A stretch of DNA of 12,111 nucleotides from CAZBDU01 sp964490725. GTDB taxonomy: Bacteria; Spirochaetota; Spirochaetia; SZUA-6; DRHE01. Each line of letters starts with the position of its first letter. The stretch's first letter is position 1. The notes under the pieces were generated by a model that searched no databases, was not told the origin of the DNA, and saw only the letters and a list, made by a program, of their open reading frames with translations. The position numbers were made by a program, and so were the translations under genes. Location of the stretch: contig CAZBDU010000130.1 of the NCBI GenBank assembly GCA_964490725.1, positions 1 through 12,111 on the forward strand, written 5' to 3'. Of this stretch, positions 1 to 6,599 are shown in pieces.

Positions 1-156
1 ACTGGATACAGGCACTCGACCGGTCGGCGCCCGCACGCGCCGGCGAATTTGGTGCTTTTGTAGGAAATCGCGACACCAGGCGGTGAAAGGTGGGACAGTT
101 AGGCAAAAACTTACCGAAACGTGCGGCAAACCGGGCCTGAGAACGGGAGATAACAG

Positions 157-166
157 CAAAGCTTTG
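157..166. promoter_or_regulatory. 10-bp palindrome upstream of the pot promoter (possible operator)
   Basis: CAAAGCTTTG is a perfect 10-bp palindrome ending 19 bp upstream of the -35 hexamer, in the most AT-rich part of the upstream region. The position suits a regulator site, but a single palindrome of this length can occur by chance and I do not recognise it as a known operator. Confidence 0.25.
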
Positions 167-185
167 ATGAATATGCAACCCGCAG

Positions 186-214
186 TTGACACCTCACGGG
201 CTGGCGCCTATAAT
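186..214 (+). promoter_or_regulatory. Consensus sigma-70 promoter of the potDABC operon
   Basis: A perfect -35 hexamer TTGACA (186-191) and a perfect -10 hexamer TATAAT (209-214) are separated by exactly 17 nt. Transcription would start near 221, leaving a leader of about 137 nt before potD. A match to consensus at all twelve positions is unlikely by chance in such GC-rich sequence. It implies strong housekeeping-sigma expression unless a repressor acts here; nearby dyads are listed separately. Confidence 0.85.
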
Positions 215-242
215 TTCGCTGCCCGGGCCCGTCAACCCCTAG

Positions 243-255
243 CGGGACGGTCCCG
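243..255. promoter_or_regulatory. 13-bp dyad just downstream of the pot transcription start
   Basis: CGGGACGGTCCCG is a 6+1+6 perfect inverted repeat about 22 nt after the predicted start of transcription. As DNA it could be an operator that blocks the strong promoter. As RNA it can form a 5-bp stem with a CGG loop. Function is inferred from position only. Confidence 0.25.
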
Positions 256-306
256 GCCGCCACAGCCGGCGCCGGAGCCGCTCAAGGCGCCCGGGCGAAG
301 ACGGGC

Positions 307-334
307 GGCCCGCCTTCCACCTTTGCGGCGGGCC
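307..334 (+). promoter_or_regulatory. Leader hairpin upstream of the potD ribosome site
   Basis: GGCCCGCC (307-314) and GGCGGGCC (327-334) form a perfect 8-bp all-GC stem with a 12-nt loop. It ends 11 nt before the potD SD sequence AAGGAGG (346-352). No T-run follows, so it is not a terminator. It may protect the 5' end or influence ribosome access. Confidence 0.4.
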
Positions 335-357
335 CCACAGAGAACAAGGAGGATCGC

Positions 358-1500
358 ATGAGACGAGTGTGGTTGATCGCGCTGGCGCTCCTGCTGGCTG
401 CAACGCTGGCCGGCTGGGCCGGAGGCGCCACGGAATCTGCCAAGGCAAAGCCAACCCTGAGCATCATCTGCTTCCAGGGCTACGCCGAAGACGACTGGGT
501 CAAGCCTTTCGAGGAGAAGTACAACGCCGATGTAAAGGTCACCTACGCCGGGACCGTGGAGGAGCACTTCACGAAGGTGAAGGCGGCACCCTCGGAGTAC
601 AACATCGTCTCCATCGACTCCGGCCGGGTGAAGCTCTATGAGGAAGCCGGGCTGATCAAGCCCATCGACACCTCCAAGCTGACCAACTACAACAAGATCG
701 GCGAGTTTTTCCGGGAGCATCCCTACGGCAAGCGCCCCGACGGCAGCAAGCTCCACGTCCCTATCGTCTGGGGCACCCAGACCATCACCATCAACACCAA
801 GCTGGTGCCGCAGGACAAGCTGGCCAAGTTTCTCACCCCGACCAAGGACGGAATGCACCAGACGGTGTCCCTTGACATCCTGACCGCCCCGGAGTCCAAG
901 GGGTACACGGCCTTCTTCGACGAGTCCACCAACGTGGTGAGCATCGCGGCGATCCACGTGGGCATCAAGGATCCCTTCAACTTCACCAGCCAGTCCGATT
1001 GGGACCGGGTGGCCCAGCGCCTGTACGAGTGGAAGCAGAACGCCCGCACCTTCACCACGGGTCTGGACTCCGAGTTCGGCGTGCTGACCAGCGAGGACGC
1101 CCTGATCCTGCTGGGCGGAAACGACGCGCTGCTCAACCTGCGCCTGGAGGAGGCGGGGGTGCGGCAGAACTTCACCCAGTACGCCATGACTGAGGGGACC
1201 ATCTGCTGGATCGACGGCTGGGTGATCACCAAACCGACCGAAGGCGCCTCCCTGGATCTGGCGCTGAAGTACATGGACTACATGATCGGCGACAAGGGCC
1301 AGGAGCAGCTGGCTTCGCTGGTAGGCTTCGGGATCGTGAACCCCGCCGGCGCCAGCGGTTTCAACCCGGTGGTGAAAGATTCCACCTACTGGTACGCCCA
1401 GGACATCAGCAAGTTCCCCGCCCCGCTCTATGTCATGATGCCCGAGGAGGACCCGGGCCGCCGCGTGGAGCTGTGGAACCGGGTGAAGGCCCGGCCATAG
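358..1500 (+). CDS. potD: Spermidine/putrescine-type ABC transporter substrate-binding protein (PotD-like)
   Basis: This is the solute receptor of a polyamine-type ABC importer, acting outside the cytoplasmic membrane. The start is set by AAGGAGG 5 nt upstream of the ATG. The 380-aa protein, slightly longer than classical PotD, begins with a signal peptide: Arg2-Arg3, then a hydrophobic stretch to about residue 19. The rest reads as a COG0687-type periplasmic-binding fold, with an early IICFQGYAEDDW segment, a VTYAGTVEEHFTKV strand-helix region and a late GTICWIDGWVITKP segment. The next three genes encode the matching ATPase and two permeases. Oddity: the signal peptide ends L-A-G-W (W20, bases 415-417), where a lipoprotein would have L-A-G-C, so it lacks the lipid-anchor cysteine as read. 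The substrate could be spermidine, putrescine or another small cation or amine; sequence alone does not decide. Confidence 0.87.
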   Translation: MRRVWLIALALLLAATLAGWAGGATESAKAKPTLSIICFQGYAEDDWVKPFEEKYNADVKVTYAGTVEEHFTKVKAAPSEYNIVSIDSGRVKLYEEAGLIKPIDTSKLTNYNKIGEFFREHPYGKRPDGSKLHVPIVWGTQTITINTKLVPQDKLAKFLTPTKDGMHQTVSLDILTAPESKGYTAFFDESTNVVSIAAIHVGIKDPFNFTSQSDWDRVAQRLYEWKQNARTFTTGLDSEFGVLTSEDALILLGGNDALLNLRLEEAGVRQNFTQYAMTEGTICWIDGWVITKPTEGASLDLALKYMDYMIGDKGQEQLASLVGFGIVNPAGASGFNPVVKDSTYWYAQDISKFPAPLYVMMPEEDPGRRVELWNRVKARP

Positions 1501-1514
1501 GGTTTGCCCGGCCC

Positions 1515-1573
1515 CAGGCTTTCAAGGTAGCCTGCTCGGCAGGCTCTGCCGGCGCAGAGCCTGCCTTTTTCTT
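1515..1573 (+). promoter_or_regulatory. Attenuator-like set of alternative hairpins between potD and potA
   Basis: Four segments can pair in alternative ways: CAGGCT (1515-1520), AGCCTGC (1529-1535), GCAGGCTCTG (1539-1548) and CAGAGCCTGC (1555-1564). Segment 1 pairs with 2 (6 bp) while 3 pairs with 4 (10-bp terminator). Alternatively 2 pairs with 3 (7 bp, 3-nt loop), which destroys the terminator. Segment 1 starts 14 nt after the potD stop codon, at the edge of where a terminating ribosome would sit. The pairings are seen directly; a regulatory switch is inference. Confidence 0.5.
1539..1573 (+). terminator. Rho-independent terminator between potD and potA
   Basis: A perfect 10-bp stem (1539-1548 with 1555-1564) with the 6-nt loop CCGGCG is followed by CTTTTTCTT. 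It lies 38 nt after the potD stop and 25 nt before the potA start. Because it sits inside the operon, it probably acts as a partial terminator giving more binding-protein mRNA than transporter mRNA. Confidence 0.75.
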
Positions 1574-1598
1574 AAACACCCACGTTTCGAGGGATGCC

Positions 1599-2717
1599 AT
1601 GAACGGCGAGAACGCGATCCAGCTGCGGGAGGTCACCAAGCGTTTCGACCAGGTGACCGCCGTGGAAGACTTCAACGTCGACATCCACAAGGGCGAGTTC
1701 TTCTCCCTCCTGGGCCCTTCCGGGTGCGGCAAGACCACCACGCTGCGGATGATCGCCGGGCTGGAGGTTCCCTCCGCCGGCAAGATCCTGCTCGAGGGGG
1801 AGGACGTAAGCGGCACCCCCGCCTACCGCCGCAACGTCAACACGGTGTTCCAGGACTACGCCCTGTTCCCGCACATGACGGTGGGCAAGAACATCTACTT
1901 CCCCCTCAAGATGAAGCATATCTCCCCTTCCGAGGCGCGGCCGCGCATCGAGAGGGTGCTCCGGCTGGTGAACATGGAAGGCTTCGAGAACCGCCTGCCC
2001 CAGCAGCTTTCCGGCGGGCAGCGCCAGCGCATCGCCCTGGCCCGCTCGCTGGTAAACGAACCGGCGGCCCTCCTCCTGGACGAGCCGCTGGGGGCGCTGG
2101 ACTTCAAGCTGCGCGTGGCCATGCAGAAGGTGCTCAAGGACATCCAGCGCAACGTGGGGATCACCTTCATCTACGTGACCCACGATCAGTCCGAGGCCAT
2201 GACCATGAGCGACCGCATCGCGGTGATGAAGGACGGGCTGGCGCACCAGATCGGCACCCCCGATGAGATCTACAACAACCCCTCCACCGCCTTCGTGGCC
2301 TCCTTCATCGGCGACATGAACTTCGCCCACGCCACGGTGAAGGCCAACGACGGGGTCAGGTGCGTGCTGGACATGGAGGGCGCCGAGGTCATCGCCGAGC
2401 GCAGGGTGGAGCTCTCGACGGGCCAGCAGGCCCTGATCTGCATCCGCACCGAGCGCGTCCAGGTCAACCCCGCAAAGGCGGTGGGCAACAGGGTGGAGGC
2501 CGAGCTGACCCGCATCGTCTACCGGGGCACCGACTACGAGGCCACCTGCAGGCTGGGCAGCGAGTCGGAGATTCGCTCCGTGGTCAGCGCCGTAGGCTGG
2601 GACCCCAGGCTGCGCCTGGGAGAGGCGGTGAGGCTGGGCTGGAGCACCGCGGATGTGATCGTCTTCTCCCGCGCCGAGGAGAAGGACATCATCAAGTACA
2701 GCGCGGAAGCCGTGTGA
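1599..2717 (+). CDS. potA: Polyamine-type ABC transporter ATP-binding protein (PotA-like)
   Basis: This is the cytoplasmic ATPase that drives the PotB/PotC channel. Visible motifs are Walker A GPSGCGKT (39-46), Q-loop Q85, signature LSGGQ (137-141), Walker B LLLDE (158-162), D-loop around D168 and switch histidine H195. A C-terminal region from about residue 250 has the length and position of a TOBE-type regulatory domain. At 372 aa it matches the usual size of PotA/FbpC-class ATPases. The ATG at 1599 is chosen because GAGGG lies 5 nt upstream and the protein then begins directly at the ABC domain. The frame stays open further upstream to 1473, but that stretch runs through the potD end and the terminator. 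The potB start follows 10 nt after the stop, so ATPase and permease are co-transcribed. Confidence 0.92.
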   Translation: MNGENAIQLREVTKRFDQVTAVEDFNVDIHKGEFFSLLGPSGCGKTTTLRMIAGLEVPSAGKILLEGEDVSGTPAYRRNVNTVFQDYALFPHMTVGKNIYFPLKMKHISPSEARPRIERVLRLVNMEGFENRLPQQLSGGQRQRIALARSLVNEPAALLLDEPLGALDFKLRVAMQKVLKDIQRNVGITFIYVTHDQSEAMTMSDRIAVMKDGLAHQIGTPDEIYNNPSTAFVASFIGDMNFAHATVKANDGVRCVLDMEGAEVIAERRVELSTGQQALICIRTERVQVNPAKAVGNRVEAELTRIVYRGTDYEATCRLGSESEIRSVVSAVGWDPRLRLGEAVRLGWSTADVIVFSRAEEKDIIKYSAEAV

Positions 2718-2727
2718 GGGGGAGGGG

Positions 2728-3591
2728 ATGAAGCGCCGCTTTTCCGAACCGAGGCAGCTCCTCAGGGGCATTCCCATCGCCGTGTGGCTGCTCCTCCTGG
2801 TGGTGATCCCGCTGGTGTTCACCTTCCTGATGAGCTTCTACTCCAGCGGGGGGGTCACGATCGACCGCAGCCTGACTCTGAAAAACTACAGGCTCTTCTT
2901 CACCGATCCCCTGTACGCGCGCATCCTCTTCAAGAGCATCCGCCTGGCCCTGCTCATCGCGATCCTGGCGGTGGCGGCGGCCTTCCCGGTGGCCTACATG
3001 GTGAGCTTCAAGATCCGCCGCGGGCGCAACCTCCTGTTCATGCTCTGCATCATTCCGCTGTGGGTCAGCTACCTGGTGCGCATCATCGCCTGGCGCACCA
3101 TCCTGGGCAACCGGGGGGTGATCAACTCGCTGCTCATGAGCGCAGGGCTGATCCGCGAGCCCATCACCTTCTTCCTGTACAACCAGTTCGCCATCGCCAT
3201 CACCCTGACCTATATCTGCATCCCCTTCGTGTTCATCCCGGTGTACACCGCCCTGGAGAAGATACCCCGGAACCTTCTGGACGCGTCGAACGACCTGGGC
3301 GCTGGGGAGCTCAGGACCTTCTGGAACGTGATCGTCCCTCTGGCGCTGCCCGGCCTGGTGACGGGATTCATCTTCGCCTTCATCATCGCCCTGGGGGACT
3401 ACATCATCCCGCAGCAGCTGGGCGGCACCCAGGGGATCATGTTCGGCAACCTGGTGTGGAGCCAGTTCGGCTTTGCCTTCAACTGGCCCCTGGGGGCGGC
3501 GCTGGGCTTCATTCTGTTCATCATCGCCGTGACCATCCTTGGGCTGACCTCCAGGTACGGGACCACGGAGGGAGGGTTCCTGGGTGAGTAG
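2728..3591 (+). CDS. potB: Polyamine-type ABC transporter permease (PotB-like)
   Basis: One of the two membrane subunits of the importer, 287 aa as expected for PotB. Hydrophobic segments lie at about residues 15-37, 70-92, 102-121, 150-174, 205-223 and 256-273, giving six membrane spans. The cytoplasmic coupling (EAA) loop that contacts the ATPase is visible at about 185-210, with DLGA (189-192) and the PLALPGL ending. The ATG is preceded by the purine-rich run GGGGGAGGGG directly after the potA stop. The last 8 nt overlap the potC start, so the two permeases are probably translationally coupled and made in equal amounts. Assignment as PotB rather than PotC rests on gene order and on the strong pairing with the next gene. 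Confidence 0.9.
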   Translation: MKRRFSEPRQLLRGIPIAVWLLLLVVIPLVFTFLMSFYSSGGVTIDRSLTLKNYRLFFTDPLYARILFKSIRLALLIAILAVAAAFPVAYMVSFKIRRGRNLLFMLCIIPLWVSYLVRIIAWRTILGNRGVINSLLMSAGLIREPITFFLYNQFAIAITLTYICIPFVFIPVYTALEKIPRNLLDASNDLGAGELRTFWNVIVPLALPGLVTGFIFAFIIALGDYIIPQQLGGTQGIMFGNLVWSQFGFAFNWPLGAALGFILFIIAVTILGLTSRYGTTEGGFLGE

Positions 3592-4429
3592 GGTCAGAGA
3601 CTTCCGCCGCCGGGGGACCTGGCTCAAGATGTACGGCCTGCTGGTGTTCCTGTTCATGTACTTCCCCATGGTGGTGGTGCTGCTGTTCTCCTTCAGCCCC
3701 ACCCGCACCATCGTGGGTCTGTCCGGGATGACCCTCAAGTGGTACCAGGAGCTGTTCCAGGACCGGGCGCTGCTCACCGCCTTCTGGCACACGGTGCTGG
3801 TAGGCCTGTCCGCGGTGGCCATCGCCTTGGTGTTCGGCACCGCCGGGGCCTTCTTCGTGACCAGGGTGAGCTTCCCGGGCAAGGGGGTGTTCCGCGCCCT
3901 GGTGATGCTGCCCTTTCTGCTGCCCGGGATCATCATGGGGCTGACCCTCCTGATCTTCATCCGCAACCTGGGCATCCAGCTGTCCATGCTCACGATCCTG
4001 ATGGGCCACGTGTCCTTCACCACACCCCTGGTGATGTTCCAGGTTTCAAGCAGGCTCCTGCGTCTGGGGCCCACCTACCAGTGGGCCGCCTACGACCTGG
4101 GGGCCAATCCGGTGCAGACCTTCTGGTACGTCATCCTGCCCATGATCCGCACGGCGCTCATCGGCGCGGGGCTTCTGGCCTTCACGGTGTCCTTCGACGA
4201 GATCGTGATCTCCTTCTTCCTCACCGGCACCTGGATGACCCTGCCGGTGTACATCTACGGGATGCTGCGCTTCGGCCTGTCGCCCAAGATTTATGCCATC
4301 TCCACGATCATCCTCTTCCTGTCCCTGGTGCTGATCATGTTCATGGCCCGCTACACCGGGCGCAACGCAGAGACCTACCGGGTGCGGCTGGGCAAGGACG
4401 AGCAGGTGCCGGCGGTGGAGGCCGAGTAG
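3584..4429 (+). CDS. potC: Polyamine-type ABC transporter permease (PotC-like)
   Basis: The second membrane subunit, 281 aa, partner of the upstream permease. Spans are visible at about residues 16-37, 69-93, 103-125, 133-153, 187-212 and 239-256. The EAA coupling loop is at about 167-190, with AAYDLGAN and the VILPM ending. It starts at a GTG (3584) inside the end of potB, with GGAGGGAGGG (3567-3576) 7 nt upstream as ribosome site. The C-terminal tail is short and charged. This is the last gene of the operon. No T-tailed terminator follows, but three GC-rich hairpins lie in the next 120 nt. Confidence 0.9.
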   Translation: MSRVRDFRRRGTWLKMYGLLVFLFMYFPMVVVLLFSFSPTRTIVGLSGMTLKWYQELFQDRALLTAFWHTVLVGLSAVAIALVFGTAGAFFVTRVSFPGKGVFRALVMLPFLLPGIIMGLTLLIFIRNLGIQLSMLTILMGHVSFTTPLVMFQVSSRLLRLGPTYQWAAYDLGANPVQTFWYVILPMIRTALIGAGLLAFTVSFDEIVISFFLTGTWMTLPVYIYGMLRFGLSPKIYAISTIILFLSLVLIMFMARYTGRNAETYRVRLGKDEQVPAVEAE

Positions 4430-4560
4430 CGGCGGCGGTCACGGCGCCCAGCCGGCGATGCCGGCCACTCAGATATCCCCGAGGGCGGACACGCCGGGGG
4501 TGATATCGTTCGCGTGGAGGTCGCTTCGCCCATGGGGGCTATCTAACCCCCGGCAGATAT
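4430..4560. other. Non-coding spacer with three successive hairpins after the pot operon
   Basis: Three inverted repeats follow each other. GCCGGC-gat-GCCGGC is at 4451-4465. An imperfect 36-nt hairpin at 4472-4507 has arms capped by GATATC on both sides, an inner CCC/GGG and GGCG/CGCC pairing and the loop GACA. GGGGG-(8 nt)-CCCCC is at 4534-4551. None has a T-run after it. They may end pot transcription in a factor-assisted way or protect the mRNA 3' end, or be remnants of a mobile or repetitive element. Confidence 0.4.
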
Positions 4561-4647
4561 GTCAGACTCTCATTTGTGCCCACCGAGGAGGGCGAGCGCT
4601 TCGATTATGGAGACGGCAAGATCCTCAAGATAGAAGGGCGAGAGTAG
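4504..4647 (+). pseudogene. Possible gene remnant: open-frame tail without a start
   Basis: After a TGA at 4501-4503 a frame stays open for 47 codons and ends at TAG 4645-4647. It closes with a protein-like sequence (RYVRLSFVPTEEGERFDYGD, then GKILKIEGRE). There is no ATG in the frame; the only usual start codon I see is GTG 4576, which would give 23 residues and has no SD. Composition is less GC-rich than the surrounding operons and resembles the next small gene. It could be the C-terminal end of a decayed or transferred gene, or chance. I do not recognise a family. Confidence 0.25.
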
Positions 4648-4666
4648 ATGCCGGAAGGAGAAGAGA

Positions 4667-4954
4667 ATGGCGGATTACGATTTCGACGGAAGGTGGCTGA
4701 GAAACCGCTCCGGACAAAAGATGGGAGAAATCGACAGGACATCCGTCAGAGCCTGGAACGGCGCCAGGCTCGGCGAGATCGACCGCAAGAACATCAGGGA
4801 CGCTCACGGCAAGAAGGTCGCCGAGTTCGACGGGAAGAGCCTGAAAGATGATCTGGGCAACAAGATAGCCGCTGCGCAGGAAATCCAGGACACGATAAAG
4901 GGCGAGGCCGGCATCTCCCTGGCTGCACTCTGGTACTTTTTCGTGAAGAAGTAG
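4667..4954 (+). CDS. Small protein built of four 16-residue repeats; family not certain
   Basis: AAGGAG (4655-4660) lies 6 nt before the ATG. The 95-aa product contains four gap-free 16-residue repeats at residues 8-23, 24-39, 40-55 and 56-71. Each has a hydrophobic residue at repeat position 4 (L11, V27, I43, L59), Gly at position 9 (G16, G32, G48, G64), a hydrophobic residue at 12 and Ala/Gly at 13; the first three close with E-hydrophobic-D (EID, EID, EFD). This pattern fits four short beta hairpins forming a small barrel or flower, and recalls the '4-fold beta-flower' domain, but I cannot confirm membership. A tail with a hydrophobic run (ISLAALWYFFV, 83-93) follows, possibly a membrane or lid helix. 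There is no signal peptide. Codon choice (AGG, AGA, ATA, AAA) differs from the GC-rich neighbours, suggesting recent transfer. Its stop is 13 nt from that of the convergent oxidoreductase gene. Function unknown. Confidence 0.75.
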   Translation: MADYDFDGRWLRNRSGQKMGEIDRTSVRAWNGARLGEIDRKNIRDAHGKKVAEFDGKSLKDDLGNKIAAAQEIQDTIKGEAGISLAALWYFFVKK

Positions 4955-4967
4955 TCAGGGGGGAGGG

Positions 4968-6599
4968 CTACGCCCCCAGATCGCGGAGGATGCGCGCGGC
5001 GGCGTTGTGCCCCGGCGCCGCGCTCACTTCGCCGTAGGGGTGCATCCCCGCCCCGCAGAGGTACAGGCCATGCAGCGGACCGCGGTAGCGCGCCAGCTCC
5101 GGCAGCGGCCGCTGCCACAGCATCTGCGACGGATGCACGTCCACGTGATGGATGTTCGCGTCCGTGAGCAGGAGCCGTTCCTCCAGATCGTGCGGGGTGA
5201 GCAGGACGCGATCCGTCACCGCCCGCCGGAATCCCGGCGCGTAGGAGTCCACCTGGTCGATCAGCCGATCGGCCATCTCCTCCCGGCGCTCCGGCCACTG
5301 CCCCTCCCTGAGGCGCACCGGAGCGAAGAGAATCCAGAACGAAGCGGTGTGCCTTTCGGCTGGAGCCAGCGTCGGGTCCCACACCGAGGGAACCATCATG
5401 TCCATGTAGGGCGCCTGCGGCAGGCGCCCGTGGAGGGCGTCCTCCCAGGCCGCCTCGTAGGCGTCCCGGCCCGCGCACATCCTTAAGGCTCCCTGGTAGG
5501 GGGTAGCCGGATCCAGCCCGGCTTGCCGGAACGCGGGGAACTCCGGGAGCTCCGAGAGGACGCAGTGCAGCTTCAGAGGGGCCACGTCGGTGCGCAGCGC
5601 TCGCACCCGGCGCAGGAAGCCCCGGGAAAGGTCCTCCGCGGCGAAGAGGCGCAGGAAGGTGCGCCGCGGGTCGGCGTTGGAGACCACGAGCGCCGCCTCC
5701 AGGGTCTGGCCGCCGCGCAGACGGACGCCCTGGACCGTGCCGTCGCCGGTGAGAATGCGCTCTACGGGTGCGCCGGTGCGGATCGTCACCCCCATCTCCC
5801 GGCAGGCGGCGGCCATGGCCTGGGTGATGGCCCCCATGCCGCCCCTGACGTAGCCCCGCGGGCAGGGCAGGCCCTCCTCGTTCCAGCCCGCCACCGCCTG
5901 GGCAAGGGCCGCCGCCAGGCCGGTGCCCACGTCGAGGACGCTTCCCAGGTCGTGCGGCGCGTTGACGTGGTTGCGGAGCACTTCGCTCTCGAAGAAGCGG
6001 TCCGCCAGGTGGCCAACCGGAGTGGTCAGCACCGTTTCCAGCACCTCCCCGGCGCCGATAGCCCCGGCCCTGGCCATCAGCTCCGCCAGGGTGGGCGGCT
6101 CGCGCATCACGAAGGGGCCAATGATGCTCCCGGCGATCTGCCAGAAGCGGGTCCACTGCTCCCAGCCCCGCACGTCCGCACGGCTGAAGGAGGCGATCTG
6201 CGCGGCCATCCGCTCCGCGTCCTGCAGGAACAGAAAGGGAGCTCCCTCGGGACGCACCCAGCTGTAGATCTGGAAACAGTCGTAGACCGCCTGGCCTTCC
6301 ACAGAGAACTGGAGGCCCCGCTCCAGCAGCCGCATGTCCCGGACCACCTCCGGGCGAAGCCAGCAGGTGACGTTGGCGCCGGTGGAGAAGCGGAACCCCG
6401 GGATCAACTCCTCGGTGACGCAGGCGCCGCCCACCTGGTCCCGCGCTTCCAGCACCTGGACCTCCAGCCCGGCCCGCGCCAGGTACCACGCGCAGACCAG
6501 GCCGTTGTGCCCGGCCCCGACCACGACGACCTTGGCCTTGCTGCGGCGGGAATCTACGGCCGGAGGGGCTTCCGCCGCGCGTGCGCCCTTGCGGATCAC
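4968..6599 (-). CDS. FAD-dependent phytoene desaturase/PYROXD2-type oxidoreductase
   Basis: A 543-aa flavoprotein of the CrtI/COG1233 family. The FAD-binding Rossmann motif GAGHNG is at residues 28-33 after the strand KVVVV, and the ribose-binding acid and GG motif follow (LEARDQVGG, E51, G57-G58). The C-terminus has the typical FAD-closing segment (GLYLCGAGMHPYGEVSAAPG), and the frame ends ARILRDLGA. Length and ends fit PYROXD2-like members rather than the carotenoid desaturases of pigment operons, and no other carotenoid gene is in the window, so the substrate is unknown. The start is GTG 6599, which overlaps the ferredoxin stop as GTGA, with AAGGGG 8 nt upstream. The frame is open further upstream, but there it runs through the ferredoxin gene. 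The overlap points to translational coupling, with the ferredoxin as likely redox partner. Confidence 0.87.
   Translation of the reverse strand: MIRKGARAAEAPPAVDSRRSKAKVVVVGAGHNGLVCAWYLARAGLEVQVLEARDQVGGACVTEELIPGFRFSTGANVTCWLRPEVVRDMRLLERGLQFSVEGQAVYDCFQIYSWVRPEGAPFLFLQDAERMAAQIASFSRADVRGWEQWTRFWQIAGSIIGPFVMREPPTLAELMARAGAIGAGEVLETVLTTPVGHLADRFFESEVLRNHVNAPHDLGSVLDVGTGLAAALAQAVAGWNEEGLPCPRGYVRGGMGAITQAMAAACREMGVTIRTGAPVERILTGDGTVQGVRLRGGQTLEAALVVSNADPRRTFLRLFAAEDLSRGFLRRVRALRTDVAPLKLHCVLSELPEFPAFRQAGLDPATPYQGALRMCAGRDAYEAAWEDALHGRLPQAPYMDMMVPSVWDPTLAPAERHTASFWILFAPVRLREGQWPERREEMADRLIDQVDSYAPGFRRAVTDRVLLTPHDLEERLLLTDANIHHVDVHPSQMLWQRPLPELARYRGPLHGLYLCGAGMHPYGEVSAAPGHNAAARILRDLGA

Noticed and set aside
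83..361. A 92-codon frame on the plus strand across the pot promoter and leader
   Set aside because: It runs through the consensus promoter and the potD SD, has no ribosome site of its own and an Arg/Pro/Ala-rich low-complexity product.
1473..1598. Upstream extension of the potA frame to 1473
   Set aside because: It would overlap the end of potD and translate the terminator. Homology to ABC ATPases starts only after ATG 1599, which has its own SD.
1572..2822. 416-codon minus-strand frame opposite potA
   Set aside because: Antisense shadow of a GC-rich coding region; His/Gly/Asp-rich composition with no recognisable fold, while the plus strand encodes a complete ABC ATPase.
2692..4074. 460-codon minus-strand frame opposite potB/potC
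   Set aside because: Antisense shadow; the plus strand encodes two complete permeases with EAA loops.
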